A DNA stretch of 64,000 nt from Myotis daubentonii (GCF_963259705.1 NC_081842.1:37661796-37725795); one strand, 5' to 3'. Numbered from the stretch's first letter, positions 24,106 to 36,650 are shown. Notes: a model not told the origin generated them from the sequence alone. A program made the numbers and translations.

Positions 24106-25174
24106 CTTAATTTCAATATCACAAATCAGGGATTCTATAAAAGCACCAAAGTTTTATTGTGTTGGTTTTATTTTTTCTATTAACTCTTCTTTATTTTTCC
24201 TAAATTGATACATTTTTTTATCTTTTGAGGCAGTAATACGATAAGTGAAGTAACAGTGAACTTGGAGTTAGATATCTGAGGGTAAGTCATGGCTAGGTTT
24301 CTGAATTGCTTTATGACAAGAAGCTATATGAGCATATTTATCTGGGCTGCAGATTTCTTATCTGTAAACTGGGGATAATAAAGTGGAAAGGCGGGAAGAG
24401 GAGGAACAAATGAGAGGACATATGTGGGTCACATGAAACTGAAAAGTTGTTATATCCCCCTATGAAAACATGAACACATTTTTCATTGGAAATGTTTTAG
24501 ATGAATTGCTCAAAAATATTTTACTCACCTTTTGAATGATGACTTCCCATGTTGCAACTCTTTCTAGGAAATAGCAGCCATTTGATTCCATTAGAATTTC
24601 TGTGGCAATTGGAGTAACTCTCTGAGGTTTGACAAGCTGAACTGGCTCAAGGGTCTATAGGCACTGCCAAGGCAAGTAGTCAGGCAAGTCTGTGGTACCA
24701 AGGGACTTGTGAGTTCTCGTTACTGGGTCCTCTTCTTAATGAACTACCATTGTTCCTCTATACAGTCAGCACACACCCGTGCCAGCAAGTTGCTTTGCAG
24801 AATGAACTTCCCTAATGATAGAAATGTAAGAGGAAACACGTCCAAACAGCACCAGGGCCTGGCCACTCCCAGGTCATGGAAACATCCTTCATGGTCTCCG
24901 AGAATGGATCCTGTCAGCCATAATCCCCTGATGACGTCCTTTTGGGAGTAATTTTTTTGAAATCTGTGAGTCAAAAAAGCAATGACTCCTCCACGCCCCC
25001 ACATTCCCTCCTCACCCTCTGGTAATGGAATCCTTCCAAATGCCCTCCTCTCCCCCCGGGCTTTTCTGACGATATCAACCATGGCAGAAATAACTTGAAG
25101 CATTGGCATTACTTTGAATAATCTTAAATTAGGTACTTCTTAGACTGTACCTGGGCCATGGATTTTTTTATTAT
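24106..25174. other. Unique DNA with a possible MIR scrap
   Basis: 24,285-24,385 weakly resembles MIR (cttatctgtaaactggggat). The opposed frames at 24709-25109 have no recognisable domain. Confidence 0.45.
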
Positions 25175-25300
25175 ATATATTTTTAAAGATATTGAAACTG
25201 AGACATGAGAGATTAAGTGACTTGCCACAGATGTACCAGGTGATAGCTGACTCAAAATGAAGAATTCCTAACACTCTTCTTGGTAGGGTCCCATGTCTAC
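25175..25300 (-). repeat. Probable MIR, reverse orientation
   Basis: attgaaactgagacatgaga and agtgacttgccacagatgta resemble the antisense MIR core. Confidence 0.5.
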
Positions 25301-27589
25301 TATCTAGAAATCATAAAATGCCTCTCAATTTCCACACCTTTTAAAATACTACATTTATCTTCCTTGTTATCTCCTAATTATTTTCTCTTGTTCTTTTATA
25401 TCTAGCATTCTATGTTCACATCTCTCTTTTACTTTGGCTTCTTTCATTGTTAAATTGTCTTGCTACTCATTTATGTTCCTTTCCTTCTCCTTATTTGCCT
25501 TATGAAGTTTAACACCATTTTATCTTCATTGGGCTAGGCATTTCAAGCTTCAACCTCTGATGATGGTATTACTTGCATGGTGACTCCCATGAAGTTAAGA
25601 AAAATTTTACTCAGTATAGTATGTATGTGTTGAGACTAGTAGCAACATCATATACTTTTGTATTTACTTTTGTATTCTGCACTTAACAGAATGCAGGGCA
25701 GGAAAAGAGAGCAGAAAACATTGGAAGAACAAAGAATTAATTGTTCGCTGATAAAAGGTTGAGTCATAGGCAAAAGGGAAGAGATTTCTCTAGAGAATGA
25801 GTGAAATAATTAGGTCCAGGGAGGCAGAAATTCTGATCCAGATGGTGAGAGCTCCAGGGGAGGGTAAATCATGAATCGAGGAGAGACAGAGAGAGAGGAA
25901 GAAGGATACGAAATAAGCTGACATCCAATAATTGTATTCTGAGAGGGTAGGAATGTAAGAGGAAATACTTCCACAAACTTCCTAAACCCAGCTGCTCCCA
26001 GGTAGGTGGGAAAATCCTTAATAAAAACAGGCAGGTGTAAGAAGATCTGGAGATCTGGTCCTATTTTGAATCTATTTATCCAGATTTCTGTATTTTTGCT
26101 AGATTTATTTCAGGTGCGTTGGTCTTGTTCCAGCTGACTATTTTCTAAGCTATTTGAGGTAAGGGATCATGCTTTATATTCTTCCAAAGCCCCTAGCATA
26201 GTGCTGAGATCATGGTAGGAGTTCATAAGTCCTTGCTAACTGATTTAGCAATGGATATTTTCTAATGGAAAAGTCAAATATGCCCTATGAAATGAGCCTG
26301 AACTACTGTTTAGAGGTTCCTGAGAGCCTCTTTACCACTGGAAACAAGGAGAAAAAAAGTAAGTCCATAGGCACCTCACTACCTCCAGAGAACCCATATC
26401 CTACATGGAGAGTGATACTTGGGACAGACCAAATGAGGTAGGGAGGTGGTTCTGTTAATTGGAGTGAACTGAACTCACCTGCTGTGTGGAAAGAACCCCC
26501 ATCTCCACATATTCCAATCCAAATATCAGTTAGCAGAATGTTTCCCAATGACTGATAACTGATATGTTGGCTATTCAGGGAATCATTTTTGCATGTAAGA
26601 GTTTTAAAGGAATCTCAAATGGCCAACTCAAATATGCCATTCAGTGGTTTCTTATTTATCCCCACTCCCACTCTGTAAATGTTGAGGTAGGTTTCAGAAC
26701 ATACAGCAGTCCTTGTTCAGAATAGCCTGGAATAACTAGATTTCCCTGTACCTTCCTAGGTGCTAAATGTATTTATTTCTATTTTAAAATGTATGCAGGA
26801 AGTGCCCGATTTTACATTGTTATTTTTTCCTGTCAGCGACTTTTCTCTTCTATAACCTTAACTTAATTCAACCAACTAACCTAAACTTTAAGTTCAGTTC
26901 CAATTGTCACTACTACATTTCAGGTGCTCAGTCTTCCTGTCATAGTCTTATTTCCATTATTAAAAAAATCTCCACAAAGGATGTGGTAAAACACTCTTAG
27001 AAGCCATGTGTGGAGGTGAACAGGTTGTTTTGGTGTGCGGGAATATTCCAAACAACATTTGAAATGATCAGAGACAAAGATAACAAGTATGTGCCAGAGG
27101 CCTCCTTCAAATAGGACTTGCCTAAAACAAACAGTGCAAAGCATCAGCAAGAACGAAGGCTCCCATCTTTTCTGATACTTTGTTGGCTCAATGAACCAAG
27201 GTATTTTGAATGAATACCTCTCCTTCTCCCAAATGATTTCCTAGTGATGTGCAGGCTCCAAGGATTAAACTGATTAAGTGGAAAATAAGTGATTGTCTAA
27301 GGCTCATTGAAAAAGGAGTGCTGCAAAGTCTTAACTCTGGGAGATGATTCAAGATGATCTCATGCCATGGAAATTCCGAGGGCATGTTCTGGATATTAGA
27401 GATTTGTTTGGTTTATATCTTATGGAAAACGTTAAGTCATATGGTTATAGATCTTTTTTCAAAATAATTGACTTTACTACTAAATGGTCACATACTGACC
27501 AATTTAACTTAGACTTGTTGAAGATGGGGAGCTAATAAAAGTGAAGAATATATAAATGAACTGATCTTTTGATGAAGAAATATCTGTTT
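25301..27589. other. Unique DNA
   Basis: A possible L2 tail lies at 26,150-26,240 (cccctagcatagtgctgaga). Otherwise nothing recognised. The frames at 26303-26548, 26920-27150, 27188-27385 and 27344-27535 have no recognisable product. Confidence 0.45.
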
Positions 27590-27860
27590 AGTCTAGTCTG
27601 TTTATTGACTCCTATGTCAGTTCCCACCTCTATACTTCTGGACACACTAAATGCCTCCTCTCAGCAATGGTCTCTCCCCCCTTTTTGCTGGTCTAAGTGC
27701 TACCCCTCCTTTAATGGCAGCTCAAATCTCTCCTTCTCTGAAACCTTCGCCTACGTTGTCCCCAGATGTGCTTGTCTCCCTACTCTAAACACAGACCTAT
27801 TATCCTTAGTATTAACTTGGCACTTGGCTTTTATGACATCATCTTGTTTAATTGATTACA
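27590..27860 (+). repeat. L2 fragment
   Basis: Pyrimidine-rich sequence with aatggcagctcaaatctctc and ctgaaaccttcgcctacg resembles the L2 ORF2 3' region. Diverged. Confidence 0.5.
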
Positions 27861-27866
27861 TGTGTG

Positions 27867-27996
27867 GAGGGTATGGCAAAAGCAGGTTTACAGTTGTGAG
27901 AACACAAAACACAGAGTTTATTCTTGTATTATTATTTGTTAATTATAGTAGTATTTTTCATACAAACAACTATAACCCTGCTTTTGCCCCACCCTG
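27867..27996. mobile_element. Mariner-type MITE, 130 bp
   Basis: Ends are inverted repeats of about 30 bp: gagggtatggcaaaagcagg at the left and the complement of cagggtggggcaaaagcagg at the right. The right flank is TA; the left TA is eroded. No coding capacity. Confidence 0.75.
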
Positions 27997-28091
27997 TATA
28001 TAGTAATGTGCGCAATTCCTAAGTGTACCCAGATGAAATTATGGAGCTTTCCCATTTTCATCCTCTAGACATGTATCAGCTCCATTTTCAT

Positions 28092-28312
28092 ATTCTTTTT
28101 TAAAAATATTTATTTTTTATTAACTTCAGAGAGGAAGGACGAGAGAGAGAGAAACATCAATGATGAAAGAGAATCATTGATTGGCTGCCTCCTGCACACT
28201 CCCCACTGGGGACTGAGCCCTCAACTTGGGCATGTGCCCTTGACCGGAACCGAACCTGGGATCCTTTAGTCTGCAGGTTGACGCTCTATCCATTGAGCCA
28301 AACCGTCTAGGG
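28092..28312 (-). mobile_element. Ves SINE
   Basis: Reverse orientation, with the complement of the tRNA-like head at the right and the A-rich tail at the left. Flanks ccattttcat (28082-28091) and ccatttccat (28313-28322) differ by one base. Confidence 0.9.
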
Positions 28313-28322
28313 CCATTTCCAT

Positions 28323-30507
28323 GTTTTTCTCCAGTATGAATTGTAAAAGCTCTAGGGGCAGAGGTCACATGTCCCTCAGGGTCATGGCAGAAGACAGACG
28401 ACATACTCAAAGGGGTTTGACTAAAATAATTTAAGGAAGGGCCTATCACAGAAGTGTGGGAGTCAAGAAGAATCATTAGGCCCCAGAGACTAGCAATAGC
28501 TGGAGATGGTTACCAGCCCTAGGTGTGAAGGAGTGGGGGCTTGTGCTTGGGAGGTTCTGGTGAGAGCTTGACCCTCACAGAAGAGGAATGGACCCTGGAC
28601 AGCAACTGTAGGATTACAGCCACAGCCTGGGCCAGGGAGGGAGGGAGCTTAGAGTTAAAGACCCTGACTTCTGCTCAGGCAGCCTTTTGATCTCTTGCTG
28701 TTGACTTCCACTGGCCAAACCCAACCATAAACCAGAAGGTAAGGGGACCCAAGAATTCAGTCACCTCTCCACGAACCTAGCATGGCAGAGAAAGGTGGAG
28801 AATGGATTTGGGGATAGAAGGGACAACACACAATAATGATAAAAGTCCTCTTTGTACTTCTGTGTCCACTATTGCCACTTAGTATATTGTCTTGTTCAGC
28901 GGGAGTGATCCATTTTTGCTTGTTGCTTGAACTGTTTTATAAACTTGCAATTGCTTTTATCGAAAACTGTGTCAGCAATAGCAACTGCCCAATTCCTTAA
29001 AAGAAATGGGAGCTGCCAGCTGTGAATTCAACGTTCTCTTTGGAATCATCAGATTCACAAAATGAAAAAGGTAAAGAAAGGCTGTCCTCCCAAACCCAGC
29101 TACTAATTCAGGGTTTCGGGGACACAGAACAACTTATAGGTTCAACGGGACTTTTGTGCCACCGTGTTAAGATCGCTCAAGTTCTTCACAAGTCATTGAA
29201 CACTTGTTAGCGTGATGTGTTGTATTAGCTTTCTTTTCAATGCAGCTAAATGAAAAGCTGAAAACACGTTTGATGTAACATTTGGTGGGGAAATTTTATG
29301 ATGTAGATTTCTTAGTGTTGGTTTGCGAGGAATGCTTACTGTAACAGTGGGATGCAGGGCCGCTGTCTTACTGTGGGGTTTTAGTGGAGGGGCCTTTAAC
29401 TTCCCTGGTGTCCACAAAATAAAGACCATAGCATTGTTTAATGGAAGCCCTATTTAGGGTAGAATTTGTGTTCATCTTCAAAATAAAAATTTCACTGGTG
29501 TTATATAAATGCAAACCTTCTCCCGACCATATACTTAATCAATATTTACGAAAAACATTAAGTGATGCCATTTTGTCCAAAATATAAATTAAACTCCTGG
29601 CAACCTCCAGCATGCTTTGGAAGCAGAGAGAAGGGTCTGTTGGAGGCTTCTGTTTAGTTTTAAAAGAAAGCAAACAAATCAGAATCCTGGAAGACTATCC
29701 CACCCAGGAGTCCTGCCAAGCCAAGGTGAAGCTTTTGTGCATCTGGGCTCTTTTACATCTTATTTCCTATTCACTCGTTCCAAGGAAATCTAACTCGGCA
29801 GGAGGCTGGGAGATAACGGCTATCCCTGGGAGTATCTTGTGCTGATTTTCATGATGTCTCAACTGAAGTGACTGGTTGAGGAGGAGCCAGACAGCATCTT
29901 TATACTTGGTCTCGTGGAAGGACAGCTGCTGCTGGTTCCTGGATCAGATTGAGATGCCTTGCTTGACCTGTCACTGCCCTCAGGCAGCTGTCATTCACAG
30001 CTTCTTTTTGCTGTTGTGAACATGGTTTAACTGTGTTCCCTTCATCATAGCCTCTTAAGAAGGGGACCTCCTCCGCTGGGGGAGTTATCTCCCTACTTTC
30101 AGGAATCTTCCATCCTTTCTCTGCCTGTTCTGCCCTTAGCTCATGCTCCGACTCCTGCTCACCTCTTTGGCTCTGTGCTCTTATAACCTTCCTGGTGCCG
30201 TCTTCTCTGGGTCAGCTTTAGCCTTAGCCTTGGACGAAGACCTCCTGCTTGCCATCCTCTCCTATGCAGTTAGAAGAACATCCATGTCTTACTCTGATTG
30301 GTCCCTCACTAGGAAAAGAGCATAATTCATCTTTTTTTTTTTTAAATCACTGTGCAAATGGTTTTATTGGCTTAATTTAGGAGAAAATGTTGAGTTTTGT
30401 CAACAGTGATTTGATTGATACTTCTGTTGTGATAATTTATATGCTAAAGAAGAATTTAGCTTTAAATGGATTATTAGCTTTTAAAAATGATTCTTAGCTT
30501 TAAATGT

Positions 30508-30510
<3 letters not shown>
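28323..30510. other. Unique DNA
   Basis: No gene or clear repeat recognised. Small frames at 29022-29210, 29193-29429, 29612-29845 and 30143-30325 have no recognisable domains. Confidence 0.5.
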
Positions 30511-30571
<61 letters not shown>

Positions 30572-30616
30572 GAAGGAAGGAAGGAAGGAAGGAAGGAAGG
30601 AAGGAAGGAAGGAAGG
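30511..30616. repeat. (GA)n followed by (GGAA)n microsatellite
   Basis: A nearly pure GA run (30511-30569) passes directly into about eleven GGAA units (30570-30616). The GGAA tract matches the ETS-factor core, but nothing indicates use. Confidence 0.97.
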
Positions 30617-31886
30617 GGCGTAAGGTAGGATGAAGAGAGAGAAGAATACTACCTGCTGGTGAAGCACCAAGTAAAGAATATTATACTCTTTCTAGCTCCA
30701 CATGTTTCTGGGCCCCATTGTCTGGCTCCAAGAATGCAAACACAATGACATGATAATCTAAGAAAAACTCAAGCAGGCAAACATCCCTGAAAACATACAC
30801 GCTTTTAACAACTGTTTTAGATGATCTCTGCTGTGGTTGCCCTGTGTTATTCAAATAAATGGTAGGGCTGACTCTATAGTGTGATGCGTGGTAGCTGATA
30901 ATTCCCCCCTTGCTGTTCTCACAGGACTTGGAGACAAAGTCAGGTTAAATTCTCTCTGGCATGTAAAAGAAACATTCACCCCCTATGATAGCCACCTGCA
31001 GAATTTGTATAATCATCACTAATAAAATAAAGTAATTCCCAAACTTTTAAAAGGCATGAGACTACATCCTAAAAAATATGATTGGAATAACTGAAACCTA
31101 TAACCCCCTCAGTTGTAGTGAACTTGTTTGGCATCTATATGGGTGACAGACAGGCTCTAATTTTCCTAGTCCCTCCCCTTTGTTTGTTGGAATGTAATGA
31201 ACAGAGACCAGGGGTGGGGGATTCTGAGGATGGCGGGTGGAGACAAACATCCTTAGGATGGAGAAGGGAAGTCCATTAGGCTCCTGTGGCACCGAAACAT
31301 CCACCTCCTTTGTTCTATGTCTAAAATTAGCAAGAAGCCTTCTTCTGATCTGTAATTTGATTTTCTATGTAGCTCTACCTAGCAGAAGGAAATGTGCAGA
31401 CAGCTGGCCTAGCCCCTGGACCAAGCCATGTCTCCAGACCTAAATTAAGTAACTGGCATTCTGTTTAGCAAATCAGTCTCTGGGTTTGCTTCCCACGGAT
31501 CTGACACCAGAGGTACATCATCTCTGTACAAGCTTAAAAAGTGGGCAGTGGGATCCTGGGAAATATTTTTTTTTGGGGGGGGGGGCGAGGGGAGGATACA
31601 GACATATATGTATTTACATAGGAAAAAAGCTCATAGTATTTTTTGTTTTGTTTTTTTGAATTCTCAAAGGGGACATGACACAGAAAATTGAAGCACCATT
31701 GATGTTATATGTTATATTGAAACTGAGACCACACCTGGGCCAGGTGTGACTCTTTCCAGACCCTGACACGGAGAGAGCCTCTGCCTAAAGCCGTCAGTCC
31801 TTTGGCTAAAGTAGACCATGCCCTTCTGGGAGTCCAAGGGCTTCATTCAGACATTTAAAGGGAGTAAATAACTTCATTACCCAAAG
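30617..31886. other. Unique DNA with homopolymer tract
   Basis: A T-run then G-run lies at about 31,565-31,585. No gene or repeat recognised. Confidence 0.5.
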
Positions 31887-32098
31887 CTGTGGTCGGCAAA
31901 CTGCGGCTCACGAGCCACATGCGGCTTTTTGGCCCCTTGAGTGTGGCTCTTCCTAAGCCTTAGGAGAACCCTAATTAAGTTAATAACAATGTACCTACCT
32001 ATATAGTTTAAGTTTAAAAAATTTGGCTCTCAAAAGAAATTTCAATTGTTGTATTGTTGATATTTGGCTCTGTTGACTAATGAGTTTGCCGACCACTG
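31887..32098. mobile_element. Non-autonomous hAT element
   Basis: Inverted ends ctgtggtcggcaaact (31887) and the complement of cagtggtcggcaaact (ending 32098). The interior repeats ggctc/gagcc motifs. The 8-bp flanks are not clearly duplicated. Confidence 0.8.
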
Positions 32099-32204
32099 AG
32101 ACAACATTTTACAGAACTGTGCCCACAAATGCAGACATTTCCATTTGTGTGTCATGAGCCTATGTTAAATGCAAACTGTTTAGTAGAAAAAAACTTTAAA
32201 AATT

Positions 32205-32334
32205 AAAAGGACACCTATGCTGCTGTGAAAAAGAACTCTTACCATGTGCAACAGCATGGATGGAACTGGAGAGCATTATGCTAAGTGAAATAAGCCAGTC
32301 AGTGAAAGAAAAATACCACATGATCTCACTCATT
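32205..32334 (+). mobile_element. L1 3' region, left part
   Basis: Landmarks aacagcatggatggaactgg and gagcattatgctaagtgaa are L1 ORF2-end/3' UTR sequence. It continues after the Helitron at 33,158. Joining catt to tatgg restores the L1 sequence with no base gained or lost. Confidence 0.85.
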
Positions 32335-33157
32335 TCTACACTAATAAAAGAGAAAAATGGTAATTGGCGTACGGCGCTACCCTTTTCATTGGCTAATCAG
32401 GGCTATATGCAAATTAACTGCCAACTAAGATTGGCAGTTAACTGCCAACTAAGATTGGCAGTTAATTGCCAACAAGATGGCGGATAATTTGCATATGTAG
32501 GCACAATGCAGGGAGGCGAAAGGGAAAGCAGGAAGAAGCCCCCTGCCACTGACAGTGATCGGAAACCCAGGGGGGAGCTAAGAGCTGGGGGGCAGGGCAA
32601 AGGCAGCCCTGGGGCTGCCTTTGCCCTGCCCCCCAGCCATGATCAGAGAATCAGGCGCCTTTGCCGCCCTGGCCAGTGATAGCAGGAAGTAGGGGTGGAG
32701 CCAGCGATGGGAGCTGGGCACGGTCGAAGCTGGCAGTCCCGGGAGCTAGGGGTCCCTTGCCTGGGCCTAAAGCGGAGCCCACGATTGCGGGGCCGCTGCA
32801 GCTGCGGGTCCCCGCTGCCCGGGCCAGACGCCTAGGCCAGAGGCGTTAGGCCTGGGCAGGGGCGGAGCCTGCAACCGCAGGGAACTGGGGGTCCCCTGCC
32901 CAGGCCTGATGCCTGGGCCAGAGGCATCAGGCCTGGGTGGGGGGCGGAGCCGGGGATTGGGGGGATATGATGGTCCCCTTGCCCAGGCCTGAAGCCTGGG
33001 TCAGAGGCGTCAGGCTTGGGCAAGGGGCCGATCCTGCGATTGGAGGGTGATGGGGGTCAACGCCTGAGGGCTCCCAGTATGTGAGAGAGGGCAGGCTGGG
33101 CTGAGGGACACTCCGCCCCCCCCCCCAGTGCACAAATTTCGTGCACCGGGCCCCTAG
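32335..33157 (+). mobile_element. Helitron with GC-rich minisatellite, 823 bp
   Basis: Starts TCTACACTAATAAAAGAG and ends gtgcacaaatttcgtgcac (hairpin), then CTAG at 33154-33157. The first 150 bp match the 5' module of the composite Helitrons at 40,112, 41,761 and 53,488. They hold an inverted CCAAT box (32388-32392), octamer ATGCAAAT (32407-32414), CAAGATGGCGG (32473-32483) and an inverted octamer (32487-32494). A perfect 24-bp inverted repeat spans 32585-32636. About three units of an 80-bp GC-rich tandem repeat lie at 32,770-33,030. The frames here are incidental. Confidence 0.93.
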
Positions 33158-33440
33158 TATGGATAATAAAGACCATTATAAACTGATGAACAAAAATAGA
33201 TTCAGAGGCAGAGCAGCATTAAACAGATTATCAAACTACAGCAGGAAGGCCGGGGAGGATTGGGGGATGGGGGTAAGAGATCAACCAAAGGACTTGTATG
33301 CATGCATATAAGCATAACCAATGGACACAAGACACTGCAGGGTGGGGGGGTGTAGGGGAGGCTGGGGGAAGGTCAAGGGGAAAAAAGGAGACAAATGTAC
33401 TACCCTGTAATATTTTAAGCAATAAAAAAATACTTAAAAA
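33158..33440 (+). mobile_element. L1 3' region, right part
   Basis: Resumes with tatggataataaagacc, then caaaggacttgtatgcatgc, and ends in an A-rich tail. Together with 32205-32334 this is one 5'-truncated L1. Confidence 0.87.
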
Positions 33441-34419
33441 AGATTTAGGAAGAAAGCATGTAGTAGTATAGGTCAATGTAAGCTAGTTTTTTTAAAAAAA
33501 TAGTGTGCACTCAATAAATTATTTCTTTTTTTTCTCCTAAAAAAAAAAACCTAAAAGGAAATGTCAGAACATGAGAAAAGAGACAGAAGCTGGAGAAAAC
33601 AGGAAAAGGAAAACTTTTAAGCTGTGACATTAGGTTGCTCTATATCTTCGAGACACTAACAATGACATTAAGCATTTTAATTTATGATTTTATTTTCTTA
33701 ACATCATGGGACAAGCCAATCTTCTCTGAGAAAAATCACCATTCTGTAGCAGATATATACAGATATTTCCCCGTTATCATAGCACAATGGGAACATCCTC
33801 AAATGTAAGTTCTAAGTGCTAATAACAACAAAAGAACAGTATGATTCAAAAGAGAAGGGGGAAAAAATAAACTTAAAATCCTTGTTTTTACACTTGTGAA
33901 AAGCAGTCTTGTTAGAAGGTAGTTATGAATCCTATCACAGAAGCATTATAAACTCTGGGCCCAAGGACAAATAGTAATTAATAATAATTACTTAAAAACC
34001 TGGGACTGACAGACAGAGACACTATCAAATGGGTTGATTGAGAAACACTGGAAAGGAGCTCAGGCAGTTCTGCTGAAGGAGGGAGGTGAGCTGAGCTGAG
34101 GGAGGGGGCAGAAGTAGCCGGTGTTCCCGGCTCACCCACTTCTGCACATGTGCACAGCCATTTGTTCTTCAAACATAGACTCAATAGTTTCCAGACTACA
34201 AGACCAAGACATTTTATGGGGAAAAAATATGAAAATGACCAGCTTCACCACCACAAGTTGTGAGCCAGCAATCCAGAACATTTCTCCTTCCTTGGAAGCA
34301 ATTCAGATTCTGAGCAGTTTTATGGATTTCTGAATGGATACATTTTTATAAGATAAATGAGTGGGAACATGTCCATCAAAACTAAGTAAAGCTGAGACAG
34401 TAATGCTTTTAAAAAATCC
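33441..34419. other. Unique DNA
   Basis: AT-rich with A-runs. The opposed frames at 33978-34333 have no recognisable product. Confidence 0.5.
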
Positions 34420-34607
34420 TCCTATATAATAAAAGCCTAATATGCAAACTGTCCCCTCAACCTGGCGTTCGACCAGGGGGAAGGGCCGGCCCCCTCAATC
34501 GCCTGAAGCCCCTCCCACTGGCCGGCCCCACCCCTGATCGGTAACCCCGATTGGGATTGGGGTGGCCAGACCCCACCCGTATACGAATTTGTGCTCTGGG
34601 CCTCTAG
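34420..34607 (+). mobile_element. Helitron, 188 bp
   Basis: Starts TCCTATATAATAAAAGCC and ends gtgctctgggcctctag, then T. GC-rich interior, non-coding. Confidence 0.92.
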
Positions 34608-36059
34608 TTGAATGATAATCTTTTTACTGTAGTAGAAGTAAAAACATCCACAGACTTTTAACCCTGTAGAGTCTAAGTTGAGTTTTTTTGAACAGTAAAA
34701 ATGTACCACAGGGAATAGTAAAAGCTGGGAAATTACGGTCATGTCGATTTTTGTTTTGTTTTTAGTGTTTAAATGTTCCCTGAGGGGTCAAGGGTCATTT
34801 TCTTCACATTGTTCCTCAGGCTTAGATTTCAGCTTCCCTCCGGAGTAGGGTGAAAAAGTGATTTGTGGAATAACCAGTCCTTTCAAGTCAAATGCAAACA
34901 ATTCCACCTTAAAATAGCAAAACTCACCTTAAGCCTGCGTTTGGCGGCCTGCCAGGGCAAGGCAGGAAAGCTGCACTTTAATCAAAAGGATGTGTACATT
35001 CTCTATGCAGGCTGTGGAAAGAACAGCTGGGAAGAGACTTTCTATTGATTCTTTTCCTTTCCTCCTCATCCCTCCCCCAGCTTTTCTAACAAATACATTT
35101 AAAATTTACTGGCAGAACGCTTTTTTTTTTTCCTTTCCCTGTTCTGAAACTTGTTGGAATAAAAACTTGGCCCTTTCCAAGGGCCCCATGATTTGGAAGT
35201 GTGCTAAGGGGGCTACCAGCCATACCCTGATACTGCTTTTACCTTGGCTGAAATGTCCCCCCTCCCCCTACTTGGGAAAGGTATTAGTCAGCAGAATGAG
35301 GTGTTGCTATTGTACTGGAGGCGGGTGGAGGCAGCCCAGATTTGGTCCAGGGATTTCAAGTGCTCTGGTTTTGAGGGATAAAGATACTGAAAATCCCACA
35401 CAGCCCCAGCCCTCAGCGATGGCAGGGCTGACAGGGGCTATAAAGGGCAGCTGGAATTGCACGTATTTTTTTACTGCTGACCCAAGTGAGGAGGCACTGG
35501 TGGGTGCATCAGAGTTGGGTACATGAACACAAATGGGCAGTAATCAGCAATGCCAGCAATCATTGTTGCCAACAGGGGACCACAGCACAGTACAGACCTC
35601 GTGTTCTGTTATTAAAAATAATCATCATAAGCGTTAGGGACCAAAATGTCCACGAGGAGCAGGTTATCACTTTAACAGACATAACAGACCTCTTCTTATG
35701 TGTGAAAGCAGAAATGCACATCGGGGACCTGGGCAAGTCCAACTTAACATGTTTTGTTTGGCCTTAATAGTACCTTTTAACACGTTTCTGAATGAGTGCT
35801 AACATTTGACATTTAGGAGTTACCGCATAAATCCAGCATTTCAGCTTCTCTTGAAAGATTGGATATCTGGCACACGGGGTGTGTATTTCCAAATGAAAAT
35901 GTTTAGCTGGGTCTGGAAGTAGGTACCCCATTGGATGAGGCAAGCCCCAGTCTTCCTGCTTAAGAAGCCTGCCTGTCCTGGGTCGGCGGCTGAGTTCTAC
36001 TGGAGCAAATGCAAGTAGCTGCTGAGCACCCTCCACCTACGCGCAGAGTCTAGTATGGT
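34608..36059. other. Unique DNA
   Basis: Contains the longest non-repeat open frame (34,990-35,526, plus, 178 codons), but its predicted protein shows no domain, signal or repeat that I recognise. No other feature. Confidence 0.5.
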
Positions 36060-36370
36060 CCTCTCCAGTCATATCTTTCCATAGCTCTCTGTTGCCAATA
36101 CATAAAGTTCAAACGCTTCAGCTCGGAATGAAATCTGCCAACCTCTTGCTATCATCCACTAATTTTAGTTTCTCTTCCTACACTCTTCCCACAGACAGGA
36201 GAGTGCCCTGTCTTCTCGCCTCACTGCTCTGTTATCCCTCATTTGTCCCTCGCATCCTCTCCTCTGAGTTGAGGCTGCTGAGCATCCTTGACCTTTTGGC
36301 TTCCACATGCTTGGCCATGGAAATCCTCCCCACCTGCAGGGCCCAGGTCAAGCTACTTCATCTAAGATGA
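36060..36370 (+). repeat. L2 fragment
   Basis: ataaagttcaaacgcttcag, cctgtcttctcgcctcactg and the pyrimidine-rich remainder follow the L2 ORF2 3' order. The open frame 36092-36370 is a relic of this, not a host gene. Confidence 0.55.
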
Positions 36371-36478
36371 CGCTTCTCAAACTCTCTGTGAGGAAAGGCC
36401 AGTTTCCTTCTCTCTTCTTCTTCCCTTTCTTTTTTACATTTCCAATCTTGTTGACAGACTTATAAAACACAAGTTGTA

Positions 36479-36650
36479 ATTTTCTTATATGTTTTTATTG
36501 ATTTTTAGAAAGAGAGGCAGGGAGAGGGCTATAGAGATAGAAACATCAATGAGAGAGAAACATCATTGACCGGCTGCCTCCTGCCTGCCCTTACTGACTG
36601 TGAATGGAACTGTGTTGACACTCGACCACAGAGTCACACTGACCGGGCGT
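36479..36650 (-). mobile_element. Ves SINE variant, shortened
   Basis: Has the tail part (tttttattgatttttagaaa, atagaaacatcaatgagag, ggctgcctcctgcc), but the head is shortened and altered. A perfect flanking repeat aagttgta (36471-36478 and 36651-36658) shows that it inserted in this form or close to it. Confidence 0.8.

Noticed and set aside
32770..33120. CpG-rich block as a host CpG island
   Set aside because: It lies wholly inside the Helitron and is made of its 80-bp tandem repeats.
34990..35526. 178-codon open frame (plus)
   Set aside because: The longest frame outside repeats, but the predicted protein has no recognisable domain, has mixed low-complexity stretches and lacks exon-like borders; chance is enough to explain it.
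36092..36370. 92-codon frame that might be an exon
   Set aside because: The DNA follows L2 order; this is an old L2 ORF2 relic.
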